A stretch of 36,092 bases of DNA from Clostridiaceae bacterium (GTDB taxonomy: Bacteria > Bacillota > Clostridia > Lachnospirales > Lachnospiraceae). Numbering within the stretch: the stretch's first letter is position 1; each line of letters opens with the position of its first letter. Of this stretch, positions 25,111 to 34,464 are shown in pieces. The notes under the pieces are model-generated. The model was not told the origin of the DNA, did not search any database, and was given only the letters and a program-made list of their open reading frames with translations. The stretch spans positions 1 to 36,092 of the forward strand of contig JAJQGL010000033.1 of the NCBI GenBank assembly GCA_021200535.1, in the 5' to 3' direction. Both the position numbers and the translations under genes were made by a program.

Positions 25111-26166
25111 ATGGGACTATTTAAAAAGAAAATTTTGGTTTTCAGCAGATTGCATATTACAAATTTTGGAGATCCGATCATTGCTGACTGCTGTAAATAT
25201 ATTATTGAAAAGACAGCAAAGGAAAACGGTGTCAAAGTAAAGGTTTCTTTGGCAGATGTATACGAAAAAGACATGGCTGTCATGAAAAAACACCTGAAAA
25301 ATAAAAAAGCGGTCGTCTTTCCGGGCGGTGGTTTAAATTCGGTTGTCTTTAATGAAAAAATCCTGAATTTTTTTCCACTGATTGAACAGCAGAAGGATAC
25401 CTCTGTTTTTTTCAATGCGATTGGTATATTAAAAATCAATCCGAAAAAACAAAATGAAGAGCTGCTGACGGAACTGTTTAACAAAGAACAGGTGAAACAG
25501 GTTACTACCCGCGGCGATTACGACCAGCTTTTAAAATATATCCGGACGCCGAAGGAATACCCATGTAAATTAGTTTTTGACCCGGCGATCTGGGTCAACG
25601 AGGCATACGGCATAGAACAGAAACCAAACGCATCCAAAATTGGAATCGGCGTAATTCGTCCGGAAATTTTTGAAAAAAATGGAAATGCTTTTTCCACGGA
25701 AGATGTTATGCAGATGTATTCGGACATTATTGCCCAGCTGAATGAAAAGGGCTATAAATGGGAGCTGTTTACAAATGGCATGAAAGAGGATTATAATTTT
25801 GGCGTCAGGCTTTTGCATCATCTTGGTTTGAATAAGAAAAAATATCTTGGCAAAAATGTAAAAAACTGCCGTGAACTGGTTGAAAAAATTGCCTCCTACA
25901 AAGCAGTTATTGCCGCAAGGCTTCACGCAAACATCATTGCAACATCACTTCGCATACCGTCGGTTGCCCTGGTTTGGAATGATAAGATGAATCTGTTTGC
26001 CGAAATCATCGGAGAGGAAGAACGCTACCTTGGCACAGACAAGCTTCGAGACGCCTCCTGCATCGTACATCAGCTGGAGCTTGCCATCGAAAACGGATAT
26101 AACGAAGACAAAATTAACCGTATGAAAGAGATTACCGTGGAGACAATAAAAAATATTATAAATTAA
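25111..26166 (+). CDS. Polysaccharide pyruvyl transferase family protein
   Basis: The 351-residue protein has the family landmarks: a beta-strand then NFGDPIIADCC near 18, VVFPGGG near 68, FDPAIWV near 156 and the active-site-like AARLHANIIATSLRIPSVAL near 268 (R270, H272). It belongs to the CsaB/WcaK-type pyruvyl transferases that add ketal-linked pyruvate from PEP to cell-surface sugars. It is cytoplasmic. GAGG lies seven bases before the ATG. It is the first of three genes with a wall-polymer theme and is paralogous to the next gene's first half. Confidence 0.85.
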   Translation: MGLFKKKILVFSRLHITNFGDPIIADCCKYIIEKTAKENGVKVKVSLADVYEKDMAVMKKHLKNKKAVVFPGGGLNSVVFNEKILNFFPLIEQQKDTSVFFNAIGILKINPKKQNEELLTELFNKEQVKQVTTRGDYDQLLKYIRTPKEYPCKLVFDPAIWVNEAYGIEQKPNASKIGIGVIRPEIFEKNGNAFSTEDVMQMYSDIIAQLNEKGYKWELFTNGMKEDYNFGVRLLHHLGLNKKKYLGKNVKNCRELVEKIASYKAVIAARLHANIIATSLRIPSVALVWNDKMNLFAEIIGEEERYLGTDKLRDASCIVHQLELAIENGYNEDKINRMKEITVETIKNIIN

Positions 26167-26219
26167 TCTTTGCCCTATTCACACCGCCACTATGTAATAT
26201 AGTAGATTGGAAAATAAAT

Positions 26220-28133
26220 ATGAATAAAACAAACAGCAGTACACACAGAAAAATAAATATTGTACTCGTCTCTATTATAAACCGTAACCTGGGCGATTAC
26301 GTCATTGCTGACACCGCAGAATATTATATCCAAAAAGCATTGTCCAACTTTGATAAGGACAGTTATCAGATTTTCCGCTATAACATTTACCGGGAAGATT
26401 ATGAGCTTCTGCGCTTTGCTGATCTGATTATTTTTGATGGCGGCGGCATTGTTAAATTTAAACAGGAAAACTTTTATCAATATACTGCCAATATCCTATC
26501 AATGGCACAGAAGTACGATATTCCTGTCTTTTTAAACTGCATTGGCGTGGAAAGCTATGATTTGGAAGATGAGCGCTGCCAAAATCTGAAAACTGCACTG
26601 AATTATTCCTGCATCAAAGGGATCTCTGTCCGCGACGACATTGATACTCTAAAAAAATTTTATATTCAAAATAAAGATATCCGCATTTCAAAATCCATTG
26701 ACCCCGCCATTGCCTGTCCCTATGTCTATCAGATACAAAAAAGCAATACAACCAACAAGATCGGGCTTGGCATTATCCGTGACCAGATTTTCGCGGACTA
26801 CGGCACGGAAGGCATAGACAAAGAGTTTCAGGTTAATTTGTGGATTTCCCTGATTCGCAGAATTGAAGAAGCCGGCTATGAATGGCAGCTGTTTACAAAT
26901 GGGCTGAAATCCGACCAGACCTTTGCTGCGGAGGTTTTAGAACGCTGCGGCCTGACAAAACAACAGGAGCGTTACCTGGCTCCGCGGTCCGCAAAAACAG
27001 AGGATCTGGTTTCTTTAATCTCTGGGTACAAGGCGATTGTCGCAGGAAGGATGCATTCCAATATCATTGCGTACTCTCTGGGAATCCCAAGCATTGCCCT
27101 TGTCTGGAACCAAAAACTGAATTTCTGGGGAGAGCGGATTGGTTACCCAAAACGGTTTATTTCTGCAGAGCAGCTCGATGCTGACCGGATTGCAGACGCA
27201 CTGTTTTTAAGCATCCGGCAGGGAGTGCGAAAAAAACTTCCAACCCGTATCTGTGAGCGTCGAATGCAGCAGGAGCTAAAATATTTTGTTACAAAATATG
27301 GCTCTGAGGTTCAAAATAAACCGCCTGTTACACTACAGGATTTTCCATGGCATAAAAAGCTTCTTGCTGTTTCCCTGGGCGGCGAAGGCCTCCAATACTC
27401 CAGCCTGAATCATTTGGATTCAATGAAACGAAAATACCGCGACGGCTTTCGCAAATTTGAGGCAGATATCCGTCTGACCAGTGACAATAAGCTTGTCTGT
27501 GTCAACGGCTGGACCGAAAGCATTTATGAAAAATTAGACCTTGATCCTGCCTTATACCAGGAATCTCCTCCATCCTATACCACCTTTATGCAGAGCAAAT
27601 ACTATGGAATTTACCAAACAACCGACTTTGCCCAGCTGATGGATTTCTTTGCAGGCAAAAAAAATATTTCACTGATATTGGACATTGGACGTCCAAACAG
27701 GGAGTCGCTTGACCTGTTGATTGAAAAACTGAATTTATTTTTTTCGGAAAATTTACAACTACTGGAGCGCATCCGCATCCGGGTACAGACAAAATATGTA
27801 TGCACCCGTTTTTTACAGACAGAGCTTCCATACCAGCTGATTTATTATATTCCTGCCGAAAAAAAACGAAAGGAATATGGCGTTACGCTGGAAAATATTG
27901 TTTCTTTTTGCAAAAAGAATCAAATTGATCAGGTAAGCCTGTCAAATGAAGTTTTTAATGAGCTGAACGAAAAAAATATCCGGCTATTTCACAAAAATAA
28001 AATTAAACTATGCGTATTTACCTACAACACCTATACTGATATCAAAAAAGCAATGGAACGGAAAGCAGATATTATCGGAACGCATCATATCAGTATCCAG
28101 ATGTTGAAAAAACTAATTGCAGAAGAAAAGTAA
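26220..28133 (+). CDS. Pyruvyl transferase fused to a degenerate GDPD-like domain
   Basis: The 637-residue protein begins with a pyruvyl transferase domain (1-~340; NLGDYVIADTAEYY, DGGGIV, AGRMHSNIIAYSLGIPSIAL with R277/H279), clearly related to the upstream gene. Residues ~378-637 resemble a glycerophosphodiester phosphodiesterase barrel: FRKFEADIRLTSDNKLVCV matches the family's ElD...TsDg.lV pattern, keeping E414 and D416. However, the first catalytic histidine segment is SLGGEG and the HD(W) segment is NGW, so both histidines are gone and hydrolysis is unlikely. It may bind glycerol-phosphate polymer. The ribosome site is weak (TTGGAAAATAAAT). The gap to the gene before is 53 bp. Confidence 0.75.
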   Translation: MNKTNSSTHRKINIVLVSIINRNLGDYVIADTAEYYIQKALSNFDKDSYQIFRYNIYREDYELLRFADLIIFDGGGIVKFKQENFYQYTANILSMAQKYDIPVFLNCIGVESYDLEDERCQNLKTALNYSCIKGISVRDDIDTLKKFYIQNKDIRISKSIDPAIACPYVYQIQKSNTTNKIGLGIIRDQIFADYGTEGIDKEFQVNLWISLIRRIEEAGYEWQLFTNGLKSDQTFAAEVLERCGLTKQQERYLAPRSAKTEDLVSLISGYKAIVAGRMHSNIIAYSLGIPSIALVWNQKLNFWGERIGYPKRFISAEQLDADRIADALFLSIRQGVRKKLPTRICERRMQQELKYFVTKYGSEVQNKPPVTLQDFPWHKKLLAVSLGGEGLQYSSLNHLDSMKRKYRDGFRKFEADIRLTSDNKLVCVNGWTESIYEKLDLDPALYQESPPSYTTFMQSKYYGIYQTTDFAQLMDFFAGKKNISLILDIGRPNRESLDLLIEKLNLFFSENLQLLERIRIRVQTKYVCTRFLQTELPYQLIYYIPAEKKRKEYGVTLENIVSFCKKNQIDQVSLSNEVFNELNEKNIRLFHKNKIKLCVFTYNTYTDIKKAMERKADIIGTHHISIQMLKKLIAEEK

Positions 28134-28196
28134 AGAATAGCACAAAAATGCAATGCAAAAAAAGTAAAAAATAATACAAAAATGCAATGCAGAATA
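28129..28196 (+). repeat. 34-bp tandem duplication at the end of the fusion gene
   Basis: Two copies, 28129-28162 and 28163-28196, share AGTAAA.AATA..ACAAAAATGC and AATGCA. The first copy includes the stop codon of the preceding gene; the second lies wholly in the intergenic gap. Confidence 0.75.
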
Positions 28197-28225
28197 TAGG
28201 AAATTGCGCAGAAATGAGGAATCAA

Positions 28226-29974
28226 ATGAATAATCAAATGAGAAACTGTATCAATGAAAAAAAATTTCAGGCCATTGTTACCGGAATAGAATGGGAACGC
28301 ATCCATGTCCATCTGGATGTGAAATTAATTTACAGCAATCCGGAATATAGCGAGCTTCCGTTGACCTTTTATGCAGTAAACGGACTAAATAAAGCAAAAG
28401 CAATGTTTAAAGTATCCGGACAGGGAGATAAACTCCGGTTATCCATGAATATAACAAATCCGGGCGACTGCGAATGCCTGAAAATGGGAACTTATTCGAT
28501 CATTGTCTGTGATGAAGAACGGATTCTGGCAAGATGTGTCGTTGATCCGGAAATTTCCCCGCAGCTTGAGAATAAATCCCGTTCTTTTTTACACAATGGA
28601 CGGACAAAAAGCTTTGTTGTAAATTTCTGTATTACGGAAAACGAAGAAGAATTAACGCTGCTAATGTATGTTATGGATGCCGCCAGAACCCCGACCAAAA
28701 TCCAATCGAACCGGGAACTGGTGAAAAATGCATTTGATGAACCAAAAAATGTTTTCCGGAAAAATGCGGCAAAAATCGGCTGGAAGTTTCTTTACCACCG
28801 CTATGTCAGAAAATACCGCAAAGAAAAAAACAATATTCTGTTTATGACAGAACAGAGCAAGGTAATTGGAAGTAACCTTCAAGCAGTATATGACCGTATG
28901 ATTGAGCGCGGATTGGATGAAAAATACACTCTTCTTACATCAGCACGCCCTTCTTCTTATGAAGAACAAACCAGAAAAAGCACAAGGGAAACACTCAAAA
29001 AAGTCGCAAAAAGCAAACTTATTTTTATTGACGACCATATCCCTATGTTTGACTGGCTGGAACTAAACGAAAAAACCACTTTAGCCCAGTTATGGCATGC
29101 CGGCGCCGGTTTTAAATCTTCCGGTTACAGCCGCTGGGGACACTTAGGATGCCCTGCCCCATACAGCTGTCACCGACAGTACAAATACGGCATTGCAGGC
29201 TCAAAGCATATCGGCAAATTTTTTGCAGAAGTATTTGGCATTAATGACGAACAGATTCTTCCTACCGGGATGCCCCGCATGGATGAATATTTAGATCCGA
29301 AATACCGCGCAGAAAAAACAAAAGAATTATATGAAAAATATCCGCTGTGCCGCGGCAAAAAAGTCATTCTCTTTGCACCGACCTACCGCGGACGAGGCCG
29401 CGCAAAAGCATATTATCCTTATGAAATGATTGATTTTAACCGCCTTTATGAATTTTGCGGAGAAGAATATGTCGTTTTATTTAAGATGCATCCATGGGTT
29501 GCCCAGCCAGTTCCAATCGATCCGGATAAAACAGACCGCTTTATTGACGTTAATACTTTTCCGAACATAAATGACTTGTTTTACATTACAGATCTTTTGA
29601 TCACAGACTATTCTTCCAATATTTTTGAGTTTAGCCTGATGCGCAAGCCTATGCTCTTTTTTGCTTTTGACAAACTCCAATACGCCTATTCCAGAGGCTT
29701 CCACCGTGACTACGAAGAAGCTGCTCCCGGAAAGGTGTGCTATGATTTCAACCAGCTAATGACAGCGCTGGAGCAGAAAGATTATGAATACGAAAAAGTA
29801 GAGGATTACGTAGAAAAACATTTTGACTATATCGACAGCAATGCATCCGACCGTGTTATTGACTGGATTGTACTTGAAAAACTTCCGTCAGATATCAAAA
29901 AAGAAATAAACCAAAATGCAAAAAATCTTCGCCGGATGCACAAACTGGATTTTTCAGAATTAAAAGAAAATTAA
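28226..29974 (+). CDS. CDP-glycerol glycerophosphotransferase family protein (TagB/TagF-like)
   Basis: The 582-residue protein has an N-terminal beta-rich region (~1-185) that I do not recognise. The glycerophosphotransferase domain (~205-570) has NNILFMTEQSKVIGSN, LWHAGAGFKSSGY with catalytic H291, GMPRMDEY, FAPTYRGRG, FKMHPW with H422, and DLLITDYSSNIFEFSLM. The family transfers glycerol phosphate from CDP-glycerol to teichoic acids or similar polymers, at the inner membrane face. The ATG at 28226 is chosen because TGAGGA lies five bases upstream; an ATG at 28187 would add 13 residues. It follows two pyruvyl transferases, suggesting a pyruvylated, glycerol-phosphate-bearing surface polymer. 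Confidence 0.85.
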   Translation: MNNQMRNCINEKKFQAIVTGIEWERIHVHLDVKLIYSNPEYSELPLTFYAVNGLNKAKAMFKVSGQGDKLRLSMNITNPGDCECLKMGTYSIIVCDEERILARCVVDPEISPQLENKSRSFLHNGRTKSFVVNFCITENEEELTLLMYVMDAARTPTKIQSNRELVKNAFDEPKNVFRKNAAKIGWKFLYHRYVRKYRKEKNNILFMTEQSKVIGSNLQAVYDRMIERGLDEKYTLLTSARPSSYEEQTRKSTRETLKKVAKSKLIFIDDHIPMFDWLELNEKTTLAQLWHAGAGFKSSGYSRWGHLGCPAPYSCHRQYKYGIAGSKHIGKFFAEVFGINDEQILPTGMPRMDEYLDPKYRAEKTKELYEKYPLCRGKKVILFAPTYRGRGRAKAYYPYEMIDFNRLYEFCGEEYVVLFKMHPWVAQPVPIDPDKTDRFIDVNTFPNINDLFYITDLLITDYSSNIFEFSLMRKPMLFFAFDKLQYAYSRGFHRDYEEAAPGKVCYDFNQLMTALEQKDYEYEKVEDYVEKHFDYIDSNASDRVIDWIVLEKLPSDIKKEINQNAKNLRRMHKLDFSELKEN

Positions 29975-30047
29975 TACAGCATTTTCAAATTAACCGGACT
30001 GAATACGCAGAATGAAATTTTCTCTGCATATATAGCCTAATACAGCG

Positions 30048-30093
30048 AAAATTAAGTAATTGGCAGTTTGATTTGCCTATTACTTAATTTTTT
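30048..30093. terminator. Bidirectional terminator between the glycan and ABC operons
   Basis: AAATTAAGTAAT-T-GGCA pairs with TGCC-T-ATTACTTAATTT across an 8-nt loop. A T-run follows on the plus strand and a shorter one on the minus strand, fitting the convergent gene arrangement. Confidence 0.85.
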
Positions 30094-30113
30094 GCTGTAC
30101 TAATCCTACAATC

Positions 30114-30995
30114 CTACAGCTCCTGCTTTTCTCCAAAATAATACATATAAACATCCTCCAATGTTGTCTCTACATGTCCAATATCTGCGTTATCCGGCAG
30201 CTCATCTCCTGTCACATGCAAAATAAAATCATCTTCTCCCTGAACAATACTGCTGACGCAATATCTCTCCTGATAGGAAAGAATTTCTTTTTCTCCGCAA
30301 TGGATTACCCCCACTTTCGTTTTCATGCTTTGCAGGAATTCTTTCGGCGAAGCACATCTCAGAATTTTCCCTTTTTGCACTAATACAATAAAATCAGCAA
30401 TGCATTCTATATCGCTTACAATATGCGTCGCCGCCAGAACAATCCGCTCTTTGCTGGTTTTTGCAATAATATTGCGCAGTGAAATACGCTCTTTCGGGTC
30501 CAGCCCCGCAGTTGGTTCATCCAAAATCAGAAATTCCGGTTTGCCTAACAATGCCTGTGCCAATAAAACACGTCTTTTCATTCCCCCTGAAAAACCACCG
30601 ATTTTCTGATTCCGCTTATCATATAAATTTACATTGTACAGAATCGTTTGTATCTCCTCTATCGTTTCTTTCCGCTTTCTGTTCATTCCTTTCATAACTG
30701 CCATATATTCTAAAAATTCCTGTGCTGTAAACGTATCATAGCAGCTCTGCGTCTGCGGCATATAACCTACTCTTCTGCGGTATTCTTTTCCCAGTTTGAC
30801 AATGTCCTTCCCGTCACACAGTATTTCTCCCTCTGTTCTTTTGATATGATCTGTCAAAATATTTATCAGCGTAGACTTTCCTGCCCCATTCGGCCCTAAA
30901 AGCCCATATACCCCATTTTGTAATGTAAGATTTATCCCATTCAGCGCATTTGTTTCCCCATATTCTTTTCTTAAATTTTTAATTTCTATTTTCAT
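30114..30995 (-). CDS. ABC transporter ATP-binding protein
   Basis: The 293-residue protein contains Walker A GPNGAGKST (34-42), Q-loop at Q81 (YMPQT), signature FSGGMKRR (135-142), Walker B FLILDEP (155-161), D-loop AGLD and H-loop H191. The C-terminal ~80 residues are the accessory part typical of ABC-2 type exporters. It powers the permease encoded 57 bp upstream. The ATG at 30995 is chosen because AAGGGG precedes it; a frame from 31049 would add 18 poorly conserved residues. It is the last gene of the four-gene minus-strand operon. Confidence 0.93.
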   Translation of the reverse strand: MKIEIKNLRKEYGETNALNGINLTLQNGVYGLLGPNGAGKSTLINILTDHIKRTEGEILCDGKDIVKLGKEYRRRVGYMPQTQSCYDTFTAQEFLEYMAVMKGMNRKRKETIEEIQTILYNVNLYDKRNQKIGGFSGGMKRRVLLAQALLGKPEFLILDEPTAGLDPKERISLRNIIAKTSKERIVLAATHIVSDIECIADFIVLVQKGKILRCASPKEFLQSMKTKVGVIHCGEKEILSYQERYCVSSIVQGEDDFILHVTGDELPDNADIGHVETTLEDVYMYYFGEKQEL

Positions 30996-31052
30996 ATGAC
31001 ACCCCTTTTCGCAGACATTTTCAAAAACGATACAATCCTGCAGAAACATTTT

Positions 31053-33260
31053 TTATATATTGATTCCATAAAGCAAAAAAACAGGAATTGCAAAAACAAT
31101 AAAAGAAACGAAAACAGTCAGAAAATAATTGCCCGTTTTTTTCTGTATAATTGCTGTCGCCAACCCGGATAACAGCAGATAAAGCAAATGAAACAAAAAA
31201 TATACAGCAGCCGCCTGCCCAAGCGTCATTTTTGCAAAAAAGGAACCCTCAAAAAACAGGATACTCCCCACGAATGCCGACCACTGGCTGCAATCATAAG
31301 CCCTTGTCACATTCCACACCCAGGGCAGATAAGTAACCGCAAAAATAATCAGTGAGAGCAGGGCAATATGGTACCGTTTCATCCGCTTCAGTGAGCGCTC
31401 GCCAACTGCACTGGTCTTTAATATTTTATCTGTTCCGCTCCATGTCTCAATTCCCCATACAGCTGCTGCCATCCCAACCATTATCATCAGTGAAATTAAC
31501 CGGAGTTTCAGCATCTCCCACTGTCCTTCCTCTCTTCCAATCAAAGTAAGATAGCCCTTTTCATAGATTACATGAGACAAATTATTTTTCTTTATATATT
31601 CCGCATTTTGAATAGCTCTCTCAAGCCCTGTCAATTTTTCTGTTTTTCCCAGCAAAATTTCCAGCTGGGCGCTGGTATATTCTGTGCCGGAATCAATACT
31701 TTCCTGTATTTTTTCCAATTCATCCTTTTCTTTGTATAGCTGCTGCAGCTTTTCATCAGAATAAGCTCCCTGTATTTTTAACATATAACTGCGGTAGTAC
31801 ACATCATCTCTGTCAGCATAACTCTCTTCCAATGGAGAATATAACAGTGCCAAAAAAAGACAGCCGGCCAGAAACAACCAGATTCCTTTTTCTCCAACCC
31901 ATACTTTCTTTACTTCCTTTTCAAAAAGAAAAGCACGGTTTGATAAAAAGATTCTGCGGTTTTTTGTATTCTGGTTTTCTGTATTTTGATTTTTCACTTT
32001 TTGATTTTTCACTTTTTGATTTTTTGTATCTTGGTTTTGCGTATTTTGTTTTTTTGTATTTTGGTCTTTCCAAAATATTTTCCATATTTTACTTCCGGAC
32101 AGCTGCCTTCTATGCTGTTCCCGGCATCGTCCAAAGCTGATGATTCCCAGTATTGCCGCTGTGAAAAAAAAGAAAACCTCTATCCCCAGTGCGGTATACC
32201 AGTAATCTATCGGATAATTCATTAAATTTATATTTTGATAATTTCCAATAAGTGTTTCACTATTCAAAAAGGACATTATATTCAGCTGGCGCAAAAAAGT
32301 AAAATAGCTGTGTTCCGGAATCGTAACAAACAAAACACCTTCTATGCCAAAAAACGCGCCGCACGCGCTGTACAGCGCAATTCCCTTTTGTACAAAAGCT
32401 GCGCATAAAAACAAAACTGCATACAGTGCAAGGCAGCCTGCGAGCCTGCTGACTGCAGTCAGTATTAAAAATGTTCCTACATTAATCGTGTACCGGCAGG
32501 AAGCGTAACTATATACTGACTGAATTGCCGCATTCCAATTTCCGATTCCATATGTGCCGCCAATCATTACGCATTTACAGACAGATAGAATTAAAAATCC
32601 TGCAAACAAAAACAATAAACCGCAAAAAAACTTAACTGCCCCGATATCTCTTCTTCCATGAAATGTACTGTGAAGCAGCGGCAGGGTATGTTCTTCCTTT
32701 TCAGCTGTTATCAGCGATGCCGCAAGCAAAACAGTCAGAATAAGCATAATGACATCCGCAAAATCAAAATCTGCCAGCAGACAGACACCCCGATATGGCG
32801 CAAAAGTAAGAGTTTGTTTTTGCAGGTTTTCAAAATCAGCCGCTGTTTTTTTCTGCTCTCTTTCGGTGTATGCATCTTTCTGAAACAGAGAGATATCACT
32901 TTGCTGCGTCTGTTCCAGAACGGTTTCCGTATAATCCGGATAGCCGGTAATATGTTCAATCTGCATCAGGATTTCCTGGTATAACGCTGTCTCTGAATAA
33001 AAATTTTTTGAATACAGCGTCTCTTTTGAAAAGCTTTCTGCCTGCTGCTCTAAACGTTCTGCTTCTCCCTGCAGATCTTCGGTATCCACGGTATCAGCCA
33101 ATGCAAGGTACTCCTGATAAGAATATGCATTGCTTCCAATATTTCCTGTAACCTCTCCCCATAAATAACACAAATATCCAATCAGCAAAATAAAAAGAAA
33201 AAACCAGATGCTCCGTTTTTGCAAAACTTTTTTACATTCTGCATAATAACTATATCCCAT
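31053..33260 (-). CDS. ABC-2 type transporter permease, two halves joined by a repeat-coded linker
   Basis: The 735-residue membrane protein starts with a helix (SIWFFLFILLIGYLCYLW, ~18-35), then a large ~120-residue extracellular loop. Four or five helices (~165-375) complete the first half. A Lys/Asn/Gln-rich cytoplasmic linker at ~396-431 joins a second unit with the same plan: helix ~458-475, coiled-coil-like loop (~490-560), then about five helices to the C-terminus. This double layout resembles ABC-2 exporters with tandem permease units. GGGGA lies before the ATG. It is the third gene of the operon. Confidence 0.8.
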   Translation of the reverse strand: MGYSYYAECKKVLQKRSIWFFLFILLIGYLCYLWGEVTGNIGSNAYSYQEYLALADTVDTEDLQGEAERLEQQAESFSKETLYSKNFYSETALYQEILMQIEHITGYPDYTETVLEQTQQSDISLFQKDAYTEREQKKTAADFENLQKQTLTFAPYRGVCLLADFDFADVIMLILTVLLAASLITAEKEEHTLPLLHSTFHGRRDIGAVKFFCGLLFLFAGFLILSVCKCVMIGGTYGIGNWNAAIQSVYSYASCRYTINVGTFLILTAVSRLAGCLALYAVLFLCAAFVQKGIALYSACGAFFGIEGVLFVTIPEHSYFTFLRQLNIMSFLNSETLIGNYQNINLMNYPIDYWYTALGIEVFFFFTAAILGIISFGRCREQHRRQLSGSKIWKIFWKDQNTKKQNTQNQDTKNQKVKNQKVKNQNTENQNTKNRRIFLSNRAFLFEKEVKKVWVGEKGIWLFLAGCLFLALLYSPLEESYADRDDVYYRSYMLKIQGAYSDEKLQQLYKEKDELEKIQESIDSGTEYTSAQLEILLGKTEKLTGLERAIQNAEYIKKNNLSHVIYEKGYLTLIGREEGQWEMLKLRLISLMIMVGMAAAVWGIETWSGTDKILKTSAVGERSLKRMKRYHIALLSLIIFAVTYLPWVWNVTRAYDCSQWSAFVGSILFFEGSFFAKMTLGQAAAVYFLFHLLYLLLSGLATAIIQKKTGNYFLTVFVSFIVFAIPVFLLYGINI
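31969..32073. repeat. Seven tandem 15-bp units inside the ABC permease gene
   Basis: Seven in-frame 15-bp units (TTTTGATTTTTCACT type) run without gaps. Units 2 and 3 are identical; others differ at 3-6 positions. On the coding strand each gives a five-residue K-N-Q-x-x type unit, so copy number can change without shifting the frame. Confidence 0.9.
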
Positions 33261-33305
33261 ATTAAATCCCCATTTCGGCCAATCTACGCAACTTCCTCAA
33301 ACTCC

Positions 33306-34454
33306 TTAAAAGGAAATAGAATATTTTGTTTCAAAATTTCCGTTTCTCCATTCCTCCGTATCCAGTATAACTATGTTTCCATCATTATCCATTGCATAGC
33401 TTGTACTATCATAAACTGCAAGAAGCAAATATTCTGTCCGTCCAACCTTTTCTAACGTTCCATCTTCGTCATACAAATAAACATCATATTCCGCCTGATC
33501 TTCCTGTATTGCCTGCTGCATAACTGCCACATCATCCGAAAGACGGCTTGTAATCAAAGAAATATTTTCCTGTTCTTTAATAAGTGATACTTTTTTCGTA
33601 TCCCTGTCATATACCTGCAGACCGGAATCTGTAGAAAAAACAATCTGGCCGTCTACACTGCTCACACCTGCTGTTAAAGTTGAAAGCGCATCACAAATTT
33701 CTTCTGCCTCTCCCCCATCCAATGAAATACAGTATAAACAGCTTCGCAGCTGGTCCGATGCATCCTGCTGCATGACCTCTTCATCCGAAAGGGTGCTGTA
33801 ATTTCTGCAAAAATAAATTTCTCCCTCAATTACTGTAAGCGAAAGAATACTATTTTCTCCTGCTTTTTCAGAATAAATCACTTCCCCTTTTTCCGTCGTC
33901 CGGTTGTAAACATAAATCCCAGCTTCACGATTCCAAAGATTCTCGCTCTTTTCCAGGTCAAAGCCATTTTCGTAAGCAACAACAACATATTCCTGATAAT
34001 AAGCTACCGCTGTCGGCGACTGTATATCCGGAAAATCAGCCAGCTTTTTTCTGTTCTCTCCATTTATATCGCATTCTGTCAGATTTAAAGATTTGTAATC
34101 CTGATCACCACTGCTGCTAACATAATATAATTTATTCCCGTCATATACGATTCCGCTGCAATAGATTGCTTCCACTTTTGCCGGACAGCTTTCCTCTTCA
34201 TGCTGACATCCGGCCTTTGTACATATGGAAACAGACTTTCCGGAGGATGCATCAAAATAACTGATCCCATCACTTCCATAAAAAAACATTCCATCATCAG
34301 AATAATTCCAGTTTCCAAACGATGATGAACAAAACCAGTTGTCTAATGCTTCCCCGCTGGTCTGGCTGCTCCGGTATAGAAAAAATAATACTGCAAGCAG
34401 AATAATTACTGCCAATACAATTATTCCAACTATTTTTTTCGCTCTTACCTGCAT
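33306..34454 (-). CDS. Membrane-anchored beta-propeller-like protein of unknown function
   Basis: The 382-residue protein has an N-terminal membrane helix (residues 8-27) and a large extracellular domain of repeating beta elements (GISYFDASSGKS, GNKLYYVSSSG, GIYVYNRTTEKG, GEIYFCRNYS, GLQVYDRDTKK), like a propeller. A C79-x4-C84-x-H86-x4-C91 motif lies in the first blade. I do not recognise an enzyme motif. The next gene downstream is the ABC permease, 45 bp away, and the upstream solute-binding-like gene ends 10 bp before it, so it probably works with that transporter on the outer face. Confidence 0.6.
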   Translation of the reverse strand: MQVRAKKIVGIIVLAVIILLAVLFFLYRSSQTSGEALDNWFCSSSFGNWNYSDDGMFFYGSDGISYFDASSGKSVSICTKAGCQHEEESCPAKVEAIYCSGIVYDGNKLYYVSSSGDQDYKSLNLTECDINGENRKKLADFPDIQSPTAVAYYQEYVVVAYENGFDLEKSENLWNREAGIYVYNRTTEKGEVIYSEKAGENSILSLTVIEGEIYFCRNYSTLSDEEVMQQDASDQLRSCLYCISLDGGEAEEICDALSTLTAGVSSVDGQIVFSTDSGLQVYDRDTKKVSLIKEQENISLITSRLSDDVAVMQQAIQEDQAEYDVYLYDEDGTLEKVGRTEYLLLAVYDSTSYAMDNDGNIVILDTEEWRNGNFETKYSISF

Positions 34455-34464
34455 TTACTCTGCC

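Noticed and set aside
31969..32073. CRISPR array
   Set aside because: The repeats are contiguous 15-bp units with no spacers and lie in an open reading frame; no cas gene is nearby.
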